From Methylomonas subterranea (GTDB lineage: Bacteria; Pseudomonadota; Gammaproteobacteria; Methylococcales; Methylomonadaceae): a stretch of 64,000 nucleotides of DNA. Within the stretch, counting starts at the first letter, position 1. Each line of letters begins with the position of its first letter. The position numbers were made by a program, and so were the translations under genes. Shown piece after piece: positions 18,701 through 28,800 of the stretch. The notes beneath the pieces are model-generated. The model made no database searches and was not told the origin of the DNA. It saw only the letters and a program-made list of their open reading frames with translations. The stretch is from contig NZ_JANIBJ010000022.1 in assembly GCF_024505185.1 (NCBI RefSeq), positions 16,811 to 80,810 on the forward strand, in the 5' to 3' direction.

Positions 18701-20151
18701 AAGCCGAAAACGCCAACCGGGCCAAATCGCAGTTCCTGGCCAACATGAGCCACGAAATCCGCACGCCGTTGAATGCCATCATAGGCTTTACCGAATTGCT
18801 CAACGAGCAGATCAAGGAAGATCGGCTGAAATCCTTCGTCAAAACCATCCAAAGCGCCGGCCAGAACCTGCTGGCGTTGATCAACGACATTCTGGATTTG
18901 TCCAAAATAGAGGCCGGTAAACTGCGCATCGATAAAAGCGCCTGCAATCCTCACAGTTTATTCAGCGAACTGGGACAGATTTTCATGATGAAAATGCGCG
19001 AACGCAATCTGGACTTTATGCTGGACATAGACCCGCGCATCCCGGAAAACCTGCTGCTGGACGCCACCCGCCTGCGGCAAATTCTGTTGAACCTGATAGG
19101 CAATGCCGTCAAATTTACCGAGCAGGGCCATATTTGCCTGCGGGCCCGCGTCGGCAACGAAGATTCCATCCGCAGCAAGCTGGATTTGTTTATCGATGTC
19201 GAGGACAGCGGTATCGGCATATCGGCGGATCAGCAACAGCAAATTTTTCAGGAATTCGAGCAACTGGAAGGTCAGGACGTGCGCAAATACGGCGGTACCG
19301 GCCTGGGCTTGGCGATCAGCAAGCGCCTGACCGAAATGATGGGCGGCGAAATCTCCCTGGTCAGCGAAGTCGGCAAGGGCTCGACCTTTACCCTGCATCT
19401 GAAGGGAGTGGATATATCCTCGCTGGTGCCGGAAGCGGAAACCGCCCCGTCCGCCGGCAACATCCGCTTTCATCCGGCCAGCGTCCTGGTGGTGGACGAT
19501 ATCGCGGACAATCGCGGCCTGCTGCGGGAATGTTTTGCCGGCGGCCCGCTGTCGGTATCCGAAGCGGAAAACGGCCTGCAAGCCGTGGAAAAGGTTGAAC
19601 AAGGCGGCATCGATCTGGTGCTGATGGATATCCGCATGCCGGTGCTGGACGGTTACCAGGCGGCGGAACGCATCAAGGCATTTTCCGCCATCCCCGTGAT
19701 CGCCCTGACCGCTTCGGTGATGCAGGACGAATACGAACGCGCCAAAAGCCTGCATTTCGACGGTTATTTGAGAAAGCCGGTGTTAAAAGCCGATTTAATC
19801 GCCGAACTGAAACGCTTTCTGCCCTACGAGATTATTGAAGAAACCGCGGAGGCGGACGACGCCCTGAGCCTGTCGCCGGCAGAATTACAGGCCTTGCCGC
19901 TGGCGCTTGCCGCGCTGGAAAAACTGGCCGAGCGCTGCGAACGGATTGCCAAAAACAACAACATGACCGAAATCGAGGCTTTCGCCGCCGACCTGCTGGC
20001 GCTTGGCCGGCAATATGCCATCGCCGCCGTCGAGGAATTCGCCGCCCGCCTGGGCAGCGAGATCGATTGTTTCGACATCAGCGCCATCAAACAATCCTTG
20101 CGCGCCTACCCGGAACTGCTGTCGCGCCTGTCCGCCCAAAGCGGCCGATAA
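15724..20151 (+). CDS. Hybrid sensor histidine kinase with three periplasmic binding domains
   Basis: 1475 residues from TTG 15724; ATG 15778 (1457 residues, starting with a signal-like MRLPLVAWLLFAC) is equally possible, and neither has a strong ribosome binding site. Domains in order, TTG numbering: an NMT1/THI5-like binding domain (about 38-310), two family 3 solute-binding domains (about 345-565 and 590-815), a membrane helix (821-840), a PAS domain (about 865-980), HisKA with His1010 in MSHEIRTPLN, a HATPase domain (about 1110-1220) and a receiver with Asp1302. The last 110 residues are helical and are not a recognisable Hpt. It probably senses small nutrients in the periplasm and feeds the HD-GYP regulator upstream. 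Confidence 0.9.
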   Translation: MESQLHIRSFAKRCFPSLMRLPLVAWLLFACWPAAAELDKVSIQLKWQHSFQFAGYYAAIEQGYYREEGLDVSLKEIDFKQDFVEQVLRGDSEYGVSDSTLLIYRLKGAPVVLVNQFFQHSPLVFLSRRESGIVSPYEMAGKKLAFNTTNQGDASLNALLLKTLGDLQKVKEVDFNDNVYRDFAAGKIDVVSAYSTSQPFLLRQQGIEVNIIDPQNYGIDFYGDNFFTTQKELTEHPARVAAMSRATVKGWQYALEHPERIIELIGKRYNTDLSPAHLKYEADATRQMIIPEWVPLGAIDPGRYRMSAEYYRRLGFTETNNVDNDFFYRPNLLEAAASLPLSAEEKAWIREHPVVIYGAERDWPPYDFVDDQGKHSGLSADLLQLISQYSGLVFQAKIGDWESLLSQAKTGEIDLLPALFHNAERAAYLDFSKPYQQILAYFFIHESVLALNLEDLNGRIIAIPKGFAQIDEVKQRFPRLKILETENLMAAIQAVLERKADVLLETYPVMNYLLRQNSIGSIRPFKPLPSGESRQLHMAANRERPLLLSIVQKALEAIPPTELQNLSNRWLGYTESPRDDFALTAAERQWLAEHPLIRFSGDPNWLPYEAFDSNGRYIGIVSEYLQLIERKLGIQFDIVPVGSWREAVDMAKRGDIDVLSETVDSDLRSQLSFTQAYLSSPVVIVMRDNEEYVDTIAQIKQRRLAVIKDYGYNPAIFQAYPDIRFETVDTVQAGLTAVSTGQIDALLCTLAQASYHIGDQGINNVRIVGKTEFTTQLGFGIRKDYAPLVELFNRALNAISQGERQRIGDHWGKERFAARTDYWLLAKIVGAFLIALLLIAAWNRKLSREVARRKRSEQQVRLLNQRFELAAGVVSLGVWELDLTVPKRLIFDAKMFELYGMSAQQPPKLENWLQYLHQEDRPLLLRSIEKLQQSRCEDHIEFRIVRPDGETRTLYCGARSVEADNEPVKITGVNWDISQRKQIEAALHKAKQQAENANRAKSQFLANMSHEIRTPLNAIIGFTELLNEQIKEDRLKSFVKTIQSAGQNLLALINDILDLSKIEAGKLRIDKSACNPHSLFSELGQIFMMKMRERNLDFMLDIDPRIPENLLLDATRLRQILLNLIGNAVKFTEQGHICLRARVGNEDSIRSKLDLFIDVEDSGIGISADQQQQIFQEFEQLEGQDVRKYGGTGLGLAISKRLTEMMGGEISLVSEVGKGSTFTLHLKGVDISSLVPEAETAPSAGNIRFHPASVLVVDDIADNRGLLRECFAGGPLSVSEAENGLQAVEKVEQGGIDLVLMDIRMPVLDGYQAAERIKAFSAIPVIALTASVMQDEYERAKSLHFDGYLRKPVLKADLIAELKRFLPYEIIEETAEADDALSLSPAELQALPLALAALEKLAERCERIAKNNNMTEIEAFAADLLALGRQYAIAAVEEFAARLGSEIDCFDISAIKQSLRAYPELLSRLSAQSGR

Positions 20152-20204
20152 ACGCCTAACGATCATGAGACCGGTGATCGCCCCGGCAAATGAAAGACAG
20201 TCCC

Positions 20205-20265
20205 GTAGGAGCGACGCACAGTCGTGATTCGCAAGGCCATCATCGCGACTGCGCGTCGCTCCCAC
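20205..20265. repeat. REP-type palindrome
   Basis: gtaggagcgacgc at the left faces gcgtcgctcccac at the right, with inner arms cagtcg and cgactg, a form common in Pseudomonas and relatives. It lies 54 bases after the sensor kinase gene. Confidence 0.75.
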
Positions 20266-20313
20266 CATGACGTTAAGAGTAGGGATTCCGCCCGGAATAA
20301 TTTCCGCATTCCG

Positions 20314-20380
20314 TTCCCTCTCTCCGGAGGCTGTCGCAAAAGCTCCCTCTCCTTGCGGGAGAGGGTTGGGGTGTGGGGTA
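20314..20380. repeat. REP-like palindrome (second copy of the type after hisD)
   Basis: CCCTCTCC..GGGAGAGGG at 20345-20365 followed by ttggggtgtgggg repeats the structure at 1658-1692; a degenerate ccctctctccgga precedes it. The gap 20152-20415 between convergent genes holds only these two repeat elements. Confidence 0.75.
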
Positions 20381-20415
20381 TAAATAGGGAAGTTATAGGG
20401 CCGGGATCCTAACCG

Positions 20416-21078
20416 TTACTGGCTGACACCCGATAAGAACGGCACGAAAATGACCGGCTCGAGAATTTCGTCTTCAAAGCCGTTTTCGGTGCGGGTGATG
20501 CGGTGCAGGTCCTGCCGGCCTTCCCGGCCGACCGGTATCACCATCACGCCGCCGACGGCCAGTTGTTCCAACAGCGCATCCGGTATTTCGGCCGGCGCGG
20601 CGGCGGCCAGGATGCCGTCGAACGGCGCGTGTTCCGGCCAGCCCCAGCCGCCGTCGCTATGCTTGAACCCGACTGTCTTGATATCCAGCTCCCACAGCAA
20701 ATCGCGGGCTTTTTTCATCAGGGGGGCGATACGTTCCACCGAATACAATTGATCGACCAACTTGGCCAATATGGCGGTCTGGTAGCCGCAGCCGGTGCCG
20801 ATTTCCAAGACCTTGCTTCGCGGACCCTTTTCCAGCAACAGCTCGGTCATTCTGGCCACGATATAGGGCTGGGAAATGGTTTGATTGTGGCCTATCGGCA
20901 AGGCGGTGTCTTCGTAGGCACGGCTTTCCAGCGCTTCATCCACAAACACGTGGCGGGGAGTTTCGGCCATCGCCGCCAACACCTTGCCGTTGACGATGCC
21001 TTGCGCCCGCAGCCGCGCTACCATGCGTTCGCGGGTGCGCCGCGAGGTCATGCCGGTACCTTGCAAACGTTGCTTCAT
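20416..21078 (-). CDS. pcm: Protein-L-isoaspartate O-methyltransferase
   Basis: From ATG 21078, 2 bases after the surE stop, the protein has 220 residues; a GTG at 21102 would add eight. The SAM-binding motif [15 protein letters not shown] is clear, preceded by the [18 protein letters not shown] segment typical of PCMT. It methylates abnormal isoaspartyl residues in damaged proteins so that they can be repaired. surE-pcm is a usual gammaproteobacterial pair, but nlpD and rpoS, which often follow, are not here. Confidence 0.95.
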   Translation of the reverse strand: MKQRLQGTGMTSRRTRERMVARLRAQGIVNGKVLAAMAETPRHVFVDEALESRAYEDTALPIGHNQTISQPYIVARMTELLLEKGPRSKVLEIGTGCGYQTAILAKLVDQLYSVERIAPLMKKARDLLWELDIKTVGFKHSDGGWGWPEHAPFDGILAAAAPAEIPDALLEQLAVGGVMVIPVGREGRQDLHRITRTENGFEDEILEPVIFVPFLSGVSQ

Positions 21079-21080
21079 GC

Positions 21081-21830
21081 TTATGCCTCTGTTGTCAGCC
21101 ACTCGCGCAGCCCTTCCAAACGGTCGAACCGGGTCAAATCCAATTGTAACGGGGTGACGGACACATAGCCGTTACGAATCGCATCGAAATCGGTGCCCGG
21201 TCCGGCATCCTGCTCGCTGCCCGGCGGCCCCACCCAGTAAATAGTCTGCCCGCGCGGATCGCTGGAGCGGATCACCGCTTCGGCCTTATGTCTTTGCCCC
21301 AGCCGGGTGCACTGGAAACCCTTGAGCCTATCGAAGGGCAGGTCGGGCACGTTCACATTCAGCAAGGTGTCGTCCGGCAAGGGATGGTTGCGGATTTTCT
21401 TTAACAGCACCACGGCCACTTGCGCGGCGGTATCGAAATGCTTGGGGTCGCTGCCGACCAGGGAAATCGCCACCGCCGGCAAGCCCAGAAAACGGCCCTC
21501 GGTGGCGGCGGCCACGGTGCCGGAATACAGCACGTCGTCGCCCAGGTTGGCGCCGTGATTGATGCCGGCAAACACCATATCCGGTTCGCGCTCCAGCAAG
21601 CCGGTAATCGCCAGATGCACGCAGTCGGTAGGCGTGCCGTCCACCCGCACGAAGCCGTTATCGCAGGGCACGGCCCGTAACGGCATATCCAGCGTCAACG
21701 AATTGCTGGCGGCGCTGCGGTTTTTATCCGGCGCCACCACCGAAACATCGGCGTAATCCCGCAAGGCGGCCGCCAAGGCGTTGATGCCTTGCGCCAAATA
21801 TCCATCGTCGTTGCTGATCAGAATGTGCAT
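21081..21830 (-). CDS. surE: 5'/3'-nucleotidase SurE
   Basis: A 249-residue protein starting [10 protein letters not shown], with the metal-binding Asp-Asp pair, SAASNSLT and the [21 protein letters not shown] signature, all as in SurE. It removes phosphate from nucleoside monophosphates and is linked to stationary-phase survival. It is divergent from the Smr gene; the start-to-start gap is 63 bases. Confidence 0.95.
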   Translation of the reverse strand: MHILISNDDGYLAQGINALAAALRDYADVSVVAPDKNRSAASNSLTLDMPLRAVPCDNGFVRVDGTPTDCVHLAITGLLEREPDMVFAGINHGANLGDDVLYSGTVAAATEGRFLGLPAVAISLVGSDPKHFDTAAQVAVVLLKKIRNHPLPDDTLLNVNVPDLPFDRLKGFQCTRLGQRHKAEAVIRSSDPRGQTIYWVGPPGSEQDAGPGTDFDAIRNGYVSVTPLQLDLTRFDRLEGLREWLTTEA

Positions 21831-21893
21831 GCTGCCGGGAATAGCTTAAAATGCCGGCATATTAGCAAAAAAACCGCAAAACCAGCAGCTTAC

Positions 21894-22463
21894 GTGACAA
21901 AAAAAACCACTCATACAGACGATGGCGCCCTGTTCAGGGACGCCGTCGGCAAAGTCAGGCCGGTGGACACCAATACGGTGATTCTGAAACCCGCCAAAAA
22001 ACCCCGCCCGCTGCCCACCGTAAAAGTGCTGGAGCAGGCCGATCCGCTGCAAAACGAGGTGGTCGACGGCCTGGAAACCCTGTACCAGGAAGACAAGGTG
22101 GGCTTCATTGCCCCCGGCCTGCAAAAAAACGTGCTGAAAAAGCTGCGCAAGGGCTACTACGGCGTGGACGCGGAAATGGATCTACACGGCATGAGCAGCC
22201 GCGACGCCCAACGGGAACTGTTGCGCTTTCTGCATTTTTGCGTGGAAGACGGCTGCCGCTGCGTGCAGATTATCCACGGCAAGGGTTATAACTCGCCGGA
22301 CAACCAGCCGGTACTGAAAAACGATATCAACCTTTGGCTGCGCCAGCACAAGGACGTGCTGGCGTTTTGCTCCACACCGCCCAAGGCCGGCGGCACCGGC
22401 GCGCTGTATGTGCTGTTGCGCCTGTCGGATAAATTCGGCCAAGCGGAAGATGGGCTGGAATAA
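21894..22463 (+). CDS. Smr-domain protein (YdaL/YfcN-like)
   Basis: GTG 21894 gives a 189-residue protein starting MTKKTTHTDDGALFRDAVG; the frame is open upstream but runs into the surE start. The C-terminal Smr domain (about 95-180) shows the MDLHGMSSRDAQREL and IIHGKGYNS motifs. Smr domains bind and sometimes nick DNA or RNA; recent work links the family to collided ribosomes. The deoxyinosine glycosylase gene follows after 8 bases. Confidence 0.85.
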   Translation: MTKKTTHTDDGALFRDAVGKVRPVDTNTVILKPAKKPRPLPTVKVLEQADPLQNEVVDGLETLYQEDKVGFIAPGLQKNVLKKLRKGYYGVDAEMDLHGMSSRDAQRELLRFLHFCVEDGCRCVQIIHGKGYNSPDNQPVLKNDINLWLRQHKDVLAFCSTPPKAGGTGALYVLLRLSDKFGQAEDGLE

Positions 22464-22471
22464 CCCGGTTT

Positions 22472-22993
22472 ATGTCGGATATCCGAAGCTTTCCGCCCAT
22501 TGCCGGTAAAAATGCCCGCATCCTGATTTTGGGCAGCATCCCCGGCAAAGCCTCGTTGGAAGCCGGCCAATATTACGCCCATCCGCGCAACCAGTTCTGG
22601 ACTATCATGGCCGAATTGCTGGCTTGCGGCCCGTTGTCGGACTACCCAGGCAAAACCCAAGCTCTGCTCGATGCCAACATCGCCTTGTGGGATGTGATGC
22701 AATCCTGCTATCGGCCCGGCAGCCTGGATGCGGCTATCGATAAAAGCTCGGTGGTCGCCAACGACTTTAAAAGCTTCCTGGCCGACCATCCGCATATCCG
22801 GCAGATATTCTTCAACGGCGCCACCGCCGAGCAGGCGTTCCGGCGTCTGGTACGGCCGGATTTGCTTAAACCCGATCTACATTTACAGCGCCTGCCCTCG
22901 ACCAGCCCGGCCCACGCCGCACTGAATTTTCAACAGAAGCTGGAATGCTGGCGGGTGATTGCAAGCGGTTTAAATTCGGTTGCGAATCACTGA
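22472..22993 (+). CDS. DNA-deoxyinosine glycosylase (family 6 uracil-DNA glycosylase superfamily)
   Basis: A 173-residue protein. The motif ILILGSIPGKASLEAGQYYA with HPRNQFW shortly after is characteristic of the hypoxanthine-DNA glycosylase family, and LPSTSPAHAAL is the C-terminal motif II. It should remove hypoxanthine arising from adenine deamination. It lies 8 bases after the Smr gene, so the two may be co-transcribed. Confidence 0.85.
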   Translation: MSDIRSFPPIAGKNARILILGSIPGKASLEAGQYYAHPRNQFWTIMAELLACGPLSDYPGKTQALLDANIALWDVMQSCYRPGSLDAAIDKSSVVANDFKSFLADHPHIRQIFFNGATAEQAFRRLVRPDLLKPDLHLQRLPSTSPAHAALNFQQKLECWRVIASGLNSVANH

Positions 22994-23077
22994 TCCTGTT
23001 GCCGGTATTGAATCTATCGCGAAAGATATACGGAAACTTGGCTCAGCCAAATTTTCTCTATATTTTCTGGAGTCCTC

Positions 23078-23719
23078 ATGGGTGCAAAAACTTGGATGCT
23101 GGTTTATTCCGATGGCGACGCCTCGGAAAAATTTAGGAACAATCCAGTCTTGGATCGCACCTCTACCGACAATCTAGTGAACAAACTTTTTCCTAACGAA
23201 AAGTTGGCGACCATTGACGACGGTAACCTATCGTACACATGCCCTCCGGGCAATGTAATTTACGCCGGTTGCTTTGCCGGCGTTTCCGTTATTGCGGCAA
23301 AGGAGTTTGCGGGCGACTATCCGTCCAAACTCGACGACAGGTTTATAGCGCATGCACATAGTCAATTCATATATCTGCATGCCATGCATAGCGTGGTGGA
23401 TTGGTTTGCCTTTGCGAAGTGGGAAAAAGGCAAAATACTAAGGTCGCTCAGCCTTTCACCCGATAGCGGCGTATTGGAGGATTTGGGCACCAAACTCTCT
23501 TTCGAAAAAGCGTATTGGGAAGGCATGTACCCTGCAACCGAGCCAGATGATGAGAACGGTTATCCGTTCCCGTTTCACCCGTTGGAATTAGGCGAAGAGG
23601 TGCTAAAAGCCTTTTTCGGCTATCAGCTGGAAGGCGCTATCGACGCTGGCTTATTAGAACCGGAAAAAATTCCTTTGGTTGGCTATAAGCGCAAAAAACC
23701 TTGGTGGAAAATTTGGTAA
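23078..23719 (+). CDS. Uncharacterised protein, DUF6928-like
   Basis: 213 residues starting MGAKTWMLVYSDGD, preceded by a GGAG ribosome binding site. The N-terminal block and the later GNVIYAGCFAGVSVIAAKEF match what I remember of the DUF6928 family; no enzymatic motif is evident. No signal peptide or membrane helix is seen. It is a single-gene unit between the glycosylase and a convergent DUF2797 gene. Function unknown. Confidence 0.7.
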   Translation: MGAKTWMLVYSDGDASEKFRNNPVLDRTSTDNLVNKLFPNEKLATIDDGNLSYTCPPGNVIYAGCFAGVSVIAAKEFAGDYPSKLDDRFIAHAHSQFIYLHAMHSVVDWFAFAKWEKGKILRSLSLSPDSGVLEDLGTKLSFEKAYWEGMYPATEPDDENGYPFPFHPLELGEEVLKAFFGYQLEGAIDAGLLEPEKIPLVGYKRKKPWWKIW

Positions 23720-23791
23720 AACTCAAGCGGCTTGCCGAAATAGCTCTCCCGACAACCTTTCAACTTCATTCCAAGCCGGAAGACCGTGTCT

Positions 23792-24634
23792 CTACCACGA
23801 AACCTCCACCTCGTATCCGCTAAACTTGCGGATATTGATCACGCCGCTGTCCAATAGCAGATATTGGCCCTTGATACCGTGCAGCAGGCCTGACACCTCG
23901 GGGTCTTTGTCCAGGTTGAAGGACTTGACCTTGGCCGGGTATTGCAGCACCGGATACTGAATATCCAGCATTTCGGCATCGGCCAAAAACCTTATCGCCT
24001 CACTGCCGAATTGCTCGGTAATGGCCGCCAGCTCGGCGCTGCATTTTGCCAGCAACTCATCCCGCAGCACCGGCAAATCCAGCGGCTTGACGTTGTTTTT
24101 CAACATCTGCTGCCAGCTGGTTTTGTCGCTGACATGAGCGGCCAAGGCGACTTCGATCAAGCCCGAAATATGCCGGGAGGCGACCTGGAACACCGGCATG
24201 GCCTGCACCGCGCCTTGATCAATCCAGCGGGTCGGGGTTTGCGAGCGACGGGTGATGCCTACCTTGATGCCGGACGAATTGGCCAGATAAACGATGTGAG
24301 GTTGAAAACAGAATTCCTCGCCCCAGGCGGGTTCGCGGCAGGTGCCGGCGGCGTAGTGGCAGGTTTCCGGCTTCATGATGCACATGTCGCATTGCGCCAG
24401 CTTGATGAAACAGGGATAGCAATAACCTTGATTGAAGCTTTTGGCGGTCTTTTTTTGACAATGCACGCAAAATATCCGCCCGCTATGGCGTAGCCGGATG
24501 GATTGCCCCAGTAGCGGATTCAAATCCAATTCGGCGTCGCCCACCGGCAACTTATAGCTGACACCGTCCGCCAATTGCGCGGTCATTTTTTGTAAACTGC
24601 CCAACACGGTATTTACCTCGTCTCGTCGATTCAA
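23792..24634 (-). CDS. DUF2797 protein with zinc-binding cysteines
   Basis: 280 residues. Two CxxC pairs (FCVHCQK and CYPCF) followed by CDMCIMKPETC suggest a zinc-binding region. The segment HIVYLANSSGIKVGITRRSQTPTRW resembles a GIY-YIG-type fold, as described for DUF2797. A nucleic acid role is plausible but unproven. It is divergent from the lytic transglycosylase gene, leaving 117 bases for two promoters. Confidence 0.8.
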   Translation of the reverse strand: MNRRDEVNTVLGSLQKMTAQLADGVSYKLPVGDAELDLNPLLGQSIRLRHSGRIFCVHCQKKTAKSFNQGYCYPCFIKLAQCDMCIMKPETCHYAAGTCREPAWGEEFCFQPHIVYLANSSGIKVGITRRSQTPTRWIDQGAVQAMPVFQVASRHISGLIEVALAAHVSDKTSWQQMLKNNVKPLDLPVLRDELLAKCSAELAAITEQFGSEAIRFLADAEMLDIQYPVLQYPAKVKSFNLDKDPEVSGLLHGIKGQYLLLDSGVINIRKFSGYEVEVSW

Positions 24635-24751
24635 TTGGCTATAATGACAGCGTTTTCGATTTGTACAAGGCTGCCGTCAGAATGGTTAACCCCTTAACGT
24701 CCATGCCTGTTATTTCAGCCTCGCTCCCGCCGCCAAACACCCAAGCTTCCA

Positions 24752-25867
24752 GTGGCCATTAGTCCGAAACCCGCCGTTTCCCGCCCAAGACCGGCCACCG
24801 GCAAGCCGAATAAAGCCCCGGCTTCCGCCGGCAAAAAGCCGGGCAAACCGCGCAAAACAACGGTGCGCAAACCACGCCGGCAAGCCGAGTTCTGGAGCCG
24901 GCGGAATCTGTTGCTGTTGAGCCTGGAATGGTCCGGATTGGCAATTTGCGCCGTTCTGGGAACCATGCTGATTTTGGGTTCCTCGGCCAGTTCATTTTCC
25001 GGCTCGGGCTTTTTCGGCAGCCTGCTACCCTTCGCGGCGGGAGTAGCGTTGTGGGTGGTTTTTTGCGCCGCGGCCCTGTTGGTTTGGCTGCAATGGCGCG
25101 GCCGGATGAAGGCCGCAATGGCGGCCTTGCCCGCCGGACTGGCTATTAGCATGGCCATCGGCTTGCTGTGGTTTGTGCTTCACGACGGCTATATTCCGGT
25201 GTTCAGCCATTTTCGCGGCTTGGTGGGCGGTAAACAACAAGCTGCGCGGGCGACTTTGGCGCATCAGGTCTATGCGGCTTATCGCCGCCACAATCAGGCG
25301 CAATTATTGAAAATGATCCAGCGCGCCGAACCGTTCGCGGCCGATATTGCGCGGGCCGCTAAAGCGTTTGCGGTGGACGAACATCTGTTGTACGGCATCG
25401 CCGCCACCGAGTCCTCTTTTCAACCGCGCACCAGTCGGGACGGCGGCCAGGGCTTGTTTCAAATCACCGCCGTACCGAAAGCCATTTTGCGGCAAGCCGA
25501 GGAAAAACTGGACGTCAAACAGCTGGATTTGGCCAATCCGCGCCACAATGCCTTCATTGCCGCCGCCACGCTGAAACATTATCTGGCGGAAATGAAAGGC
25601 GACTTGTTCATGGGGTTGCTGGCTTACAACATCGGCCCGCATAACGGCGGCCCGCGCTTCATCATGCAACAATACGGTGCCAGCGACTTTGTCACCATGC
25701 AGCCCTACATCCAGCAACTGCCGCGCGATTACCCGATTCGGGTGTTGGCTTACGCCCTGGCTTTCAAACTATGGCAACGGGAGGGCGGACTGTTGGCCTA
25801 TGAAGAAGCCGATAATGCGGCGCGGATACAGAAACTGGGCATCCCCGGCCTGTTGCAGGATTTTTAA
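24752..25867 (+). CDS. Membrane-bound lytic transglycosylase, SLT domain
   Basis: GTG start. A basic, Pro/Lys-rich cytoplasmic tail (1-48) is followed by three hydrophobic segments (about 52-78, 88-112 and 124-145) and a C-terminal SLT domain. The catalytic Glu lies in GIAATESSFQPRTS, followed by GGQGLFQIT and GLLAYNIGPHNGG, so the peptidoglycan-cleaving site looks complete. Several membrane helices before SLT are unusual. The stop overlaps the convergent GGDEF-EAL gene by 4 bases. Confidence 0.82.
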   Translation: MAISPKPAVSRPRPATGKPNKAPASAGKKPGKPRKTTVRKPRRQAEFWSRRNLLLLSLEWSGLAICAVLGTMLILGSSASSFSGSGFFGSLLPFAAGVALWVVFCAAALLVWLQWRGRMKAAMAALPAGLAISMAIGLLWFVLHDGYIPVFSHFRGLVGGKQQAARATLAHQVYAAYRRHNQAQLLKMIQRAEPFAADIARAAKAFAVDEHLLYGIAATESSFQPRTSRDGGQGLFQITAVPKAILRQAEEKLDVKQLDLANPRHNAFIAAATLKHYLAEMKGDLFMGLLAYNIGPHNGGPRFIMQQYGASDFVTMQPYIQQLPRDYPIRVLAYALAFKLWQREGGLLAYEEADNAARIQKLGIPGLLQDF

Positions 25868-28800
25868 AGGCTAAATTTAAACGCATCGGCGGGAACCGGC
25901 CGGCCGTAGTAGTAGCCCTGATAAAACGAACAGCCCTTGGCTTTTAAGAAGTCTATCTGCGCCTGCTCTTCCACCCCTTCGGCGATCACATTTAAACCCA
26001 GGCTTTTGGTCATCATGATGATGGTTTCGACGATAACCGCCGCATTCGGATCATTGATGTGGCGAACAAAGCTTTGATCGATCTTTAACTGGCTCAGCGG
26101 CAGGCTTTTCAGGTAAGACAGCGAGGAATAACCCACCCCGAAATCATCGATGGATATCCTAACTCCCATGGCCTGCAAGGCGTGCATTTTGGCTATGGTG
26201 TCGTCGATGTGTTCGATCACGCAACCCTCGGTCAACTCGATGACCAAGCGTTTGGCGTTGACGCCGGTATCCAGCAGGGCCTGCCTGACCTGTTGCACAA
26301 AACCGGCCTGGCGGAATTGCCGGGAACTGACATTCACGGCCACATGGTCGATTTTATGTCCTTGCTCGTCCCAGGCCTTGATCTGCCTGCAGGTTTCATG
26401 CAGCACCCAGGCGCCTATCGGTAAAATCAGATGGGTATCTTCCGCCAGCGGGATGAATTCGGCCGGCGAAATCATGCCTTTTTCCGGATGCTGCCAGCGA
26501 ATCAAGGCTTCGGCGCTTACCACCCGCGGCTCGTCGTTGACCTGCGGCTGATAATGCAGCACGAACTGTTGCTCCTGCAAGGCTCGGCGCATTTCTTTTT
26601 CCAGCGTCAATCGCCTGTCCGCCGCCGCCTGCATGGCCGGCTTGAAAAAGCTGATACTGTTGCGCCCGCTTTCCTTGGCCCGATACATGGCGGTGTCGGC
26701 CTGCTGAATGATGTCTTCGGGCTGATCGGCGGTTTCCGGATACAAGGTCACCCCGATACTGGTGGAGAAATGGTGCTCGCTGCCTTGCACCTCAAAGGGA
26801 TGATTGATGGCCAGTAAAATCTTCTCGGCCAGCATGGCGGCGTGATTGGTGGCCTGTTGCAGGCTCAAAAAGCGGCCGGGCACCATGACGATGAACTCGT
26901 CGCCGCCCAGGCGGCAGGCCGTGTCCTCTTCGCGGATGATTGACTGCAAGCGCCGCGCCACTTGAATCAACAACTCGTCCCCCACCTGATGACCGCGGGA
27001 GTCGTTGAGTTTTTTGAAATGATCCAGATCCAGAAAGAACAACGCTCCATAGCGCAATTGGCGCTTGGCGGCGGCGATTTCCTGTTGCAGCCTGTCCAGC
27101 AACAAGCGGCGATTCGGCAGGTTGGTCAAGGGATCGTAAAAGGCCAGATTATGAATTTCCTGTTCGGCGGCTTTTTTATCGCTGACATCGGAAAATATCG
27201 CCACGTAATGCGTCAATTGATTTTGCTCGTCCCGCACCCCGGTTACCGTCAACAGTTCGGGAAACACGGTGCCGTTTTTGCGCCGGTTCCAGATTTCGCC
27301 CTTCCACTGATTGTTTTTGCTCAGCTGTTTATACATTTGCCGGTAAAACTCGTGATCGTGATAACCGGACGACAATAGGCGCGGGTTTTGCCCCACGGCT
27401 TCCGCCGCGCTGTAACCGGTGATTTCGCTAAAGGCCCGGTTCACCCGCAAAATCGTGCCCGCGGCGTCGGTAACTGCAATCGCTTCGTGCGATTCAAAGG
27501 TGGTTGCGGCCACCCGCAATTCGTGTTCCTGCCGACGGCGAATGGCAATTTCCTGATTCAGGGCCTCATTGCTGCGCAACAGATCCTCGGTGCGTTTTTC
27601 GACGATCTCCTCCACGCGCGCCGTGCGCCCCGTCAACAACAGCAAACCGAAACCGGTCAAACCGCACAATAAAAAGCCGCCTAGAATTAACCAGTTAAAG
27701 CGCAAGGACTGCTGCTGATCGAAAAAATTGGCGGCGGGCAGGTAATCCACTCGCCACTGCCGGCCGGCAAAATCGATTTGCTGGCTAAGGCCCAAGTCGG
27801 AAAACTGCAGGGTACGGTGAAAATCGGCCGGCAGATTGCTGTAAATCAATTCATCGCCGTCGTGAATGGTCAGCAACAGCTGCAATTCCCTGTCGCCCAA
27901 CTTCTCGAATATCAATTGAATATCCAGATCGATCCGAAAGACGCCGGCGACGAAACCCAGGAAGGCATGTTTGCGCGCTTGCGGGGTCTGCAAGGCTTTC
28001 GAGCGGTATACCGGCGAGTAAATCACCACGCCCTGCCGGCCGACATTATCCTGGACCAGCCGGATCGGCCCGGTAGCCAGCGTATTGCCGCTTTCGAGGC
28101 TTTGAAAAATTTGAGGCGCTACCTTGGGGTTGCTTGAAATATCGAAGCCCAGAGCCATTTCATTGCCGGACAAGGGAACCAGGAAGGTGACCGGAAAATA
28201 TTCGGCCTTGGGCCTTGCCGGCTCCAGCCCGCCTTCCCCGGTCAACTCGCGAATCATGGCTTGATGCCGACTTTCCCAGTCCGCGCGCTCCGCGCCAGCC
28301 ACCCGTGGCGTCCACTCCAGAATGCTGCTGCGCCTATCATGAATCGACTCGGCGAAAAGCTTAAAGTTTTCCCTATCGACCTGTTTGGAACTGTCGAACA
28401 GCGCCTTAAGCGCCGAATTGGTCGCCAAATGGTCGTGCAAATGCTCTTGTATCGTGGCGTGCAACAAGTCGACCTGCCTCTGAAACTGGCTGGCCAGACG
28501 TTGATGTTCCTGGCGCATGCTGAGTTCGAAGGCGGCAACCACCAGTAAAATCACGATCAACAGCGGCAGCAAGACAAAGTTGCGCCGGGCGCGCCAGAGC
28601 GGCCTGGGCCGCCCGATAAATATCAGGCTCATAGGGGCAAAAACCACCGCGCCTATCGTGTCTCCCACCCACCAGGTCGCCCAACTGCTGGCGACATTCG
28701 ACAGGCCTATCACACCGCGAAAAGTCAAATACGTCACCCCCACCGTGGCCGACACCAGACAACTGGCGGCAATCAAGAAAAAAAAACGCAGTATTTTTTT

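Noticed and set aside
18958..19755. 265-codon minus-strand frame opposite the sensor kinase
   Set aside because: Antisense to the HATPase and receiver domains; Gln/Gly/His-rich shadow.
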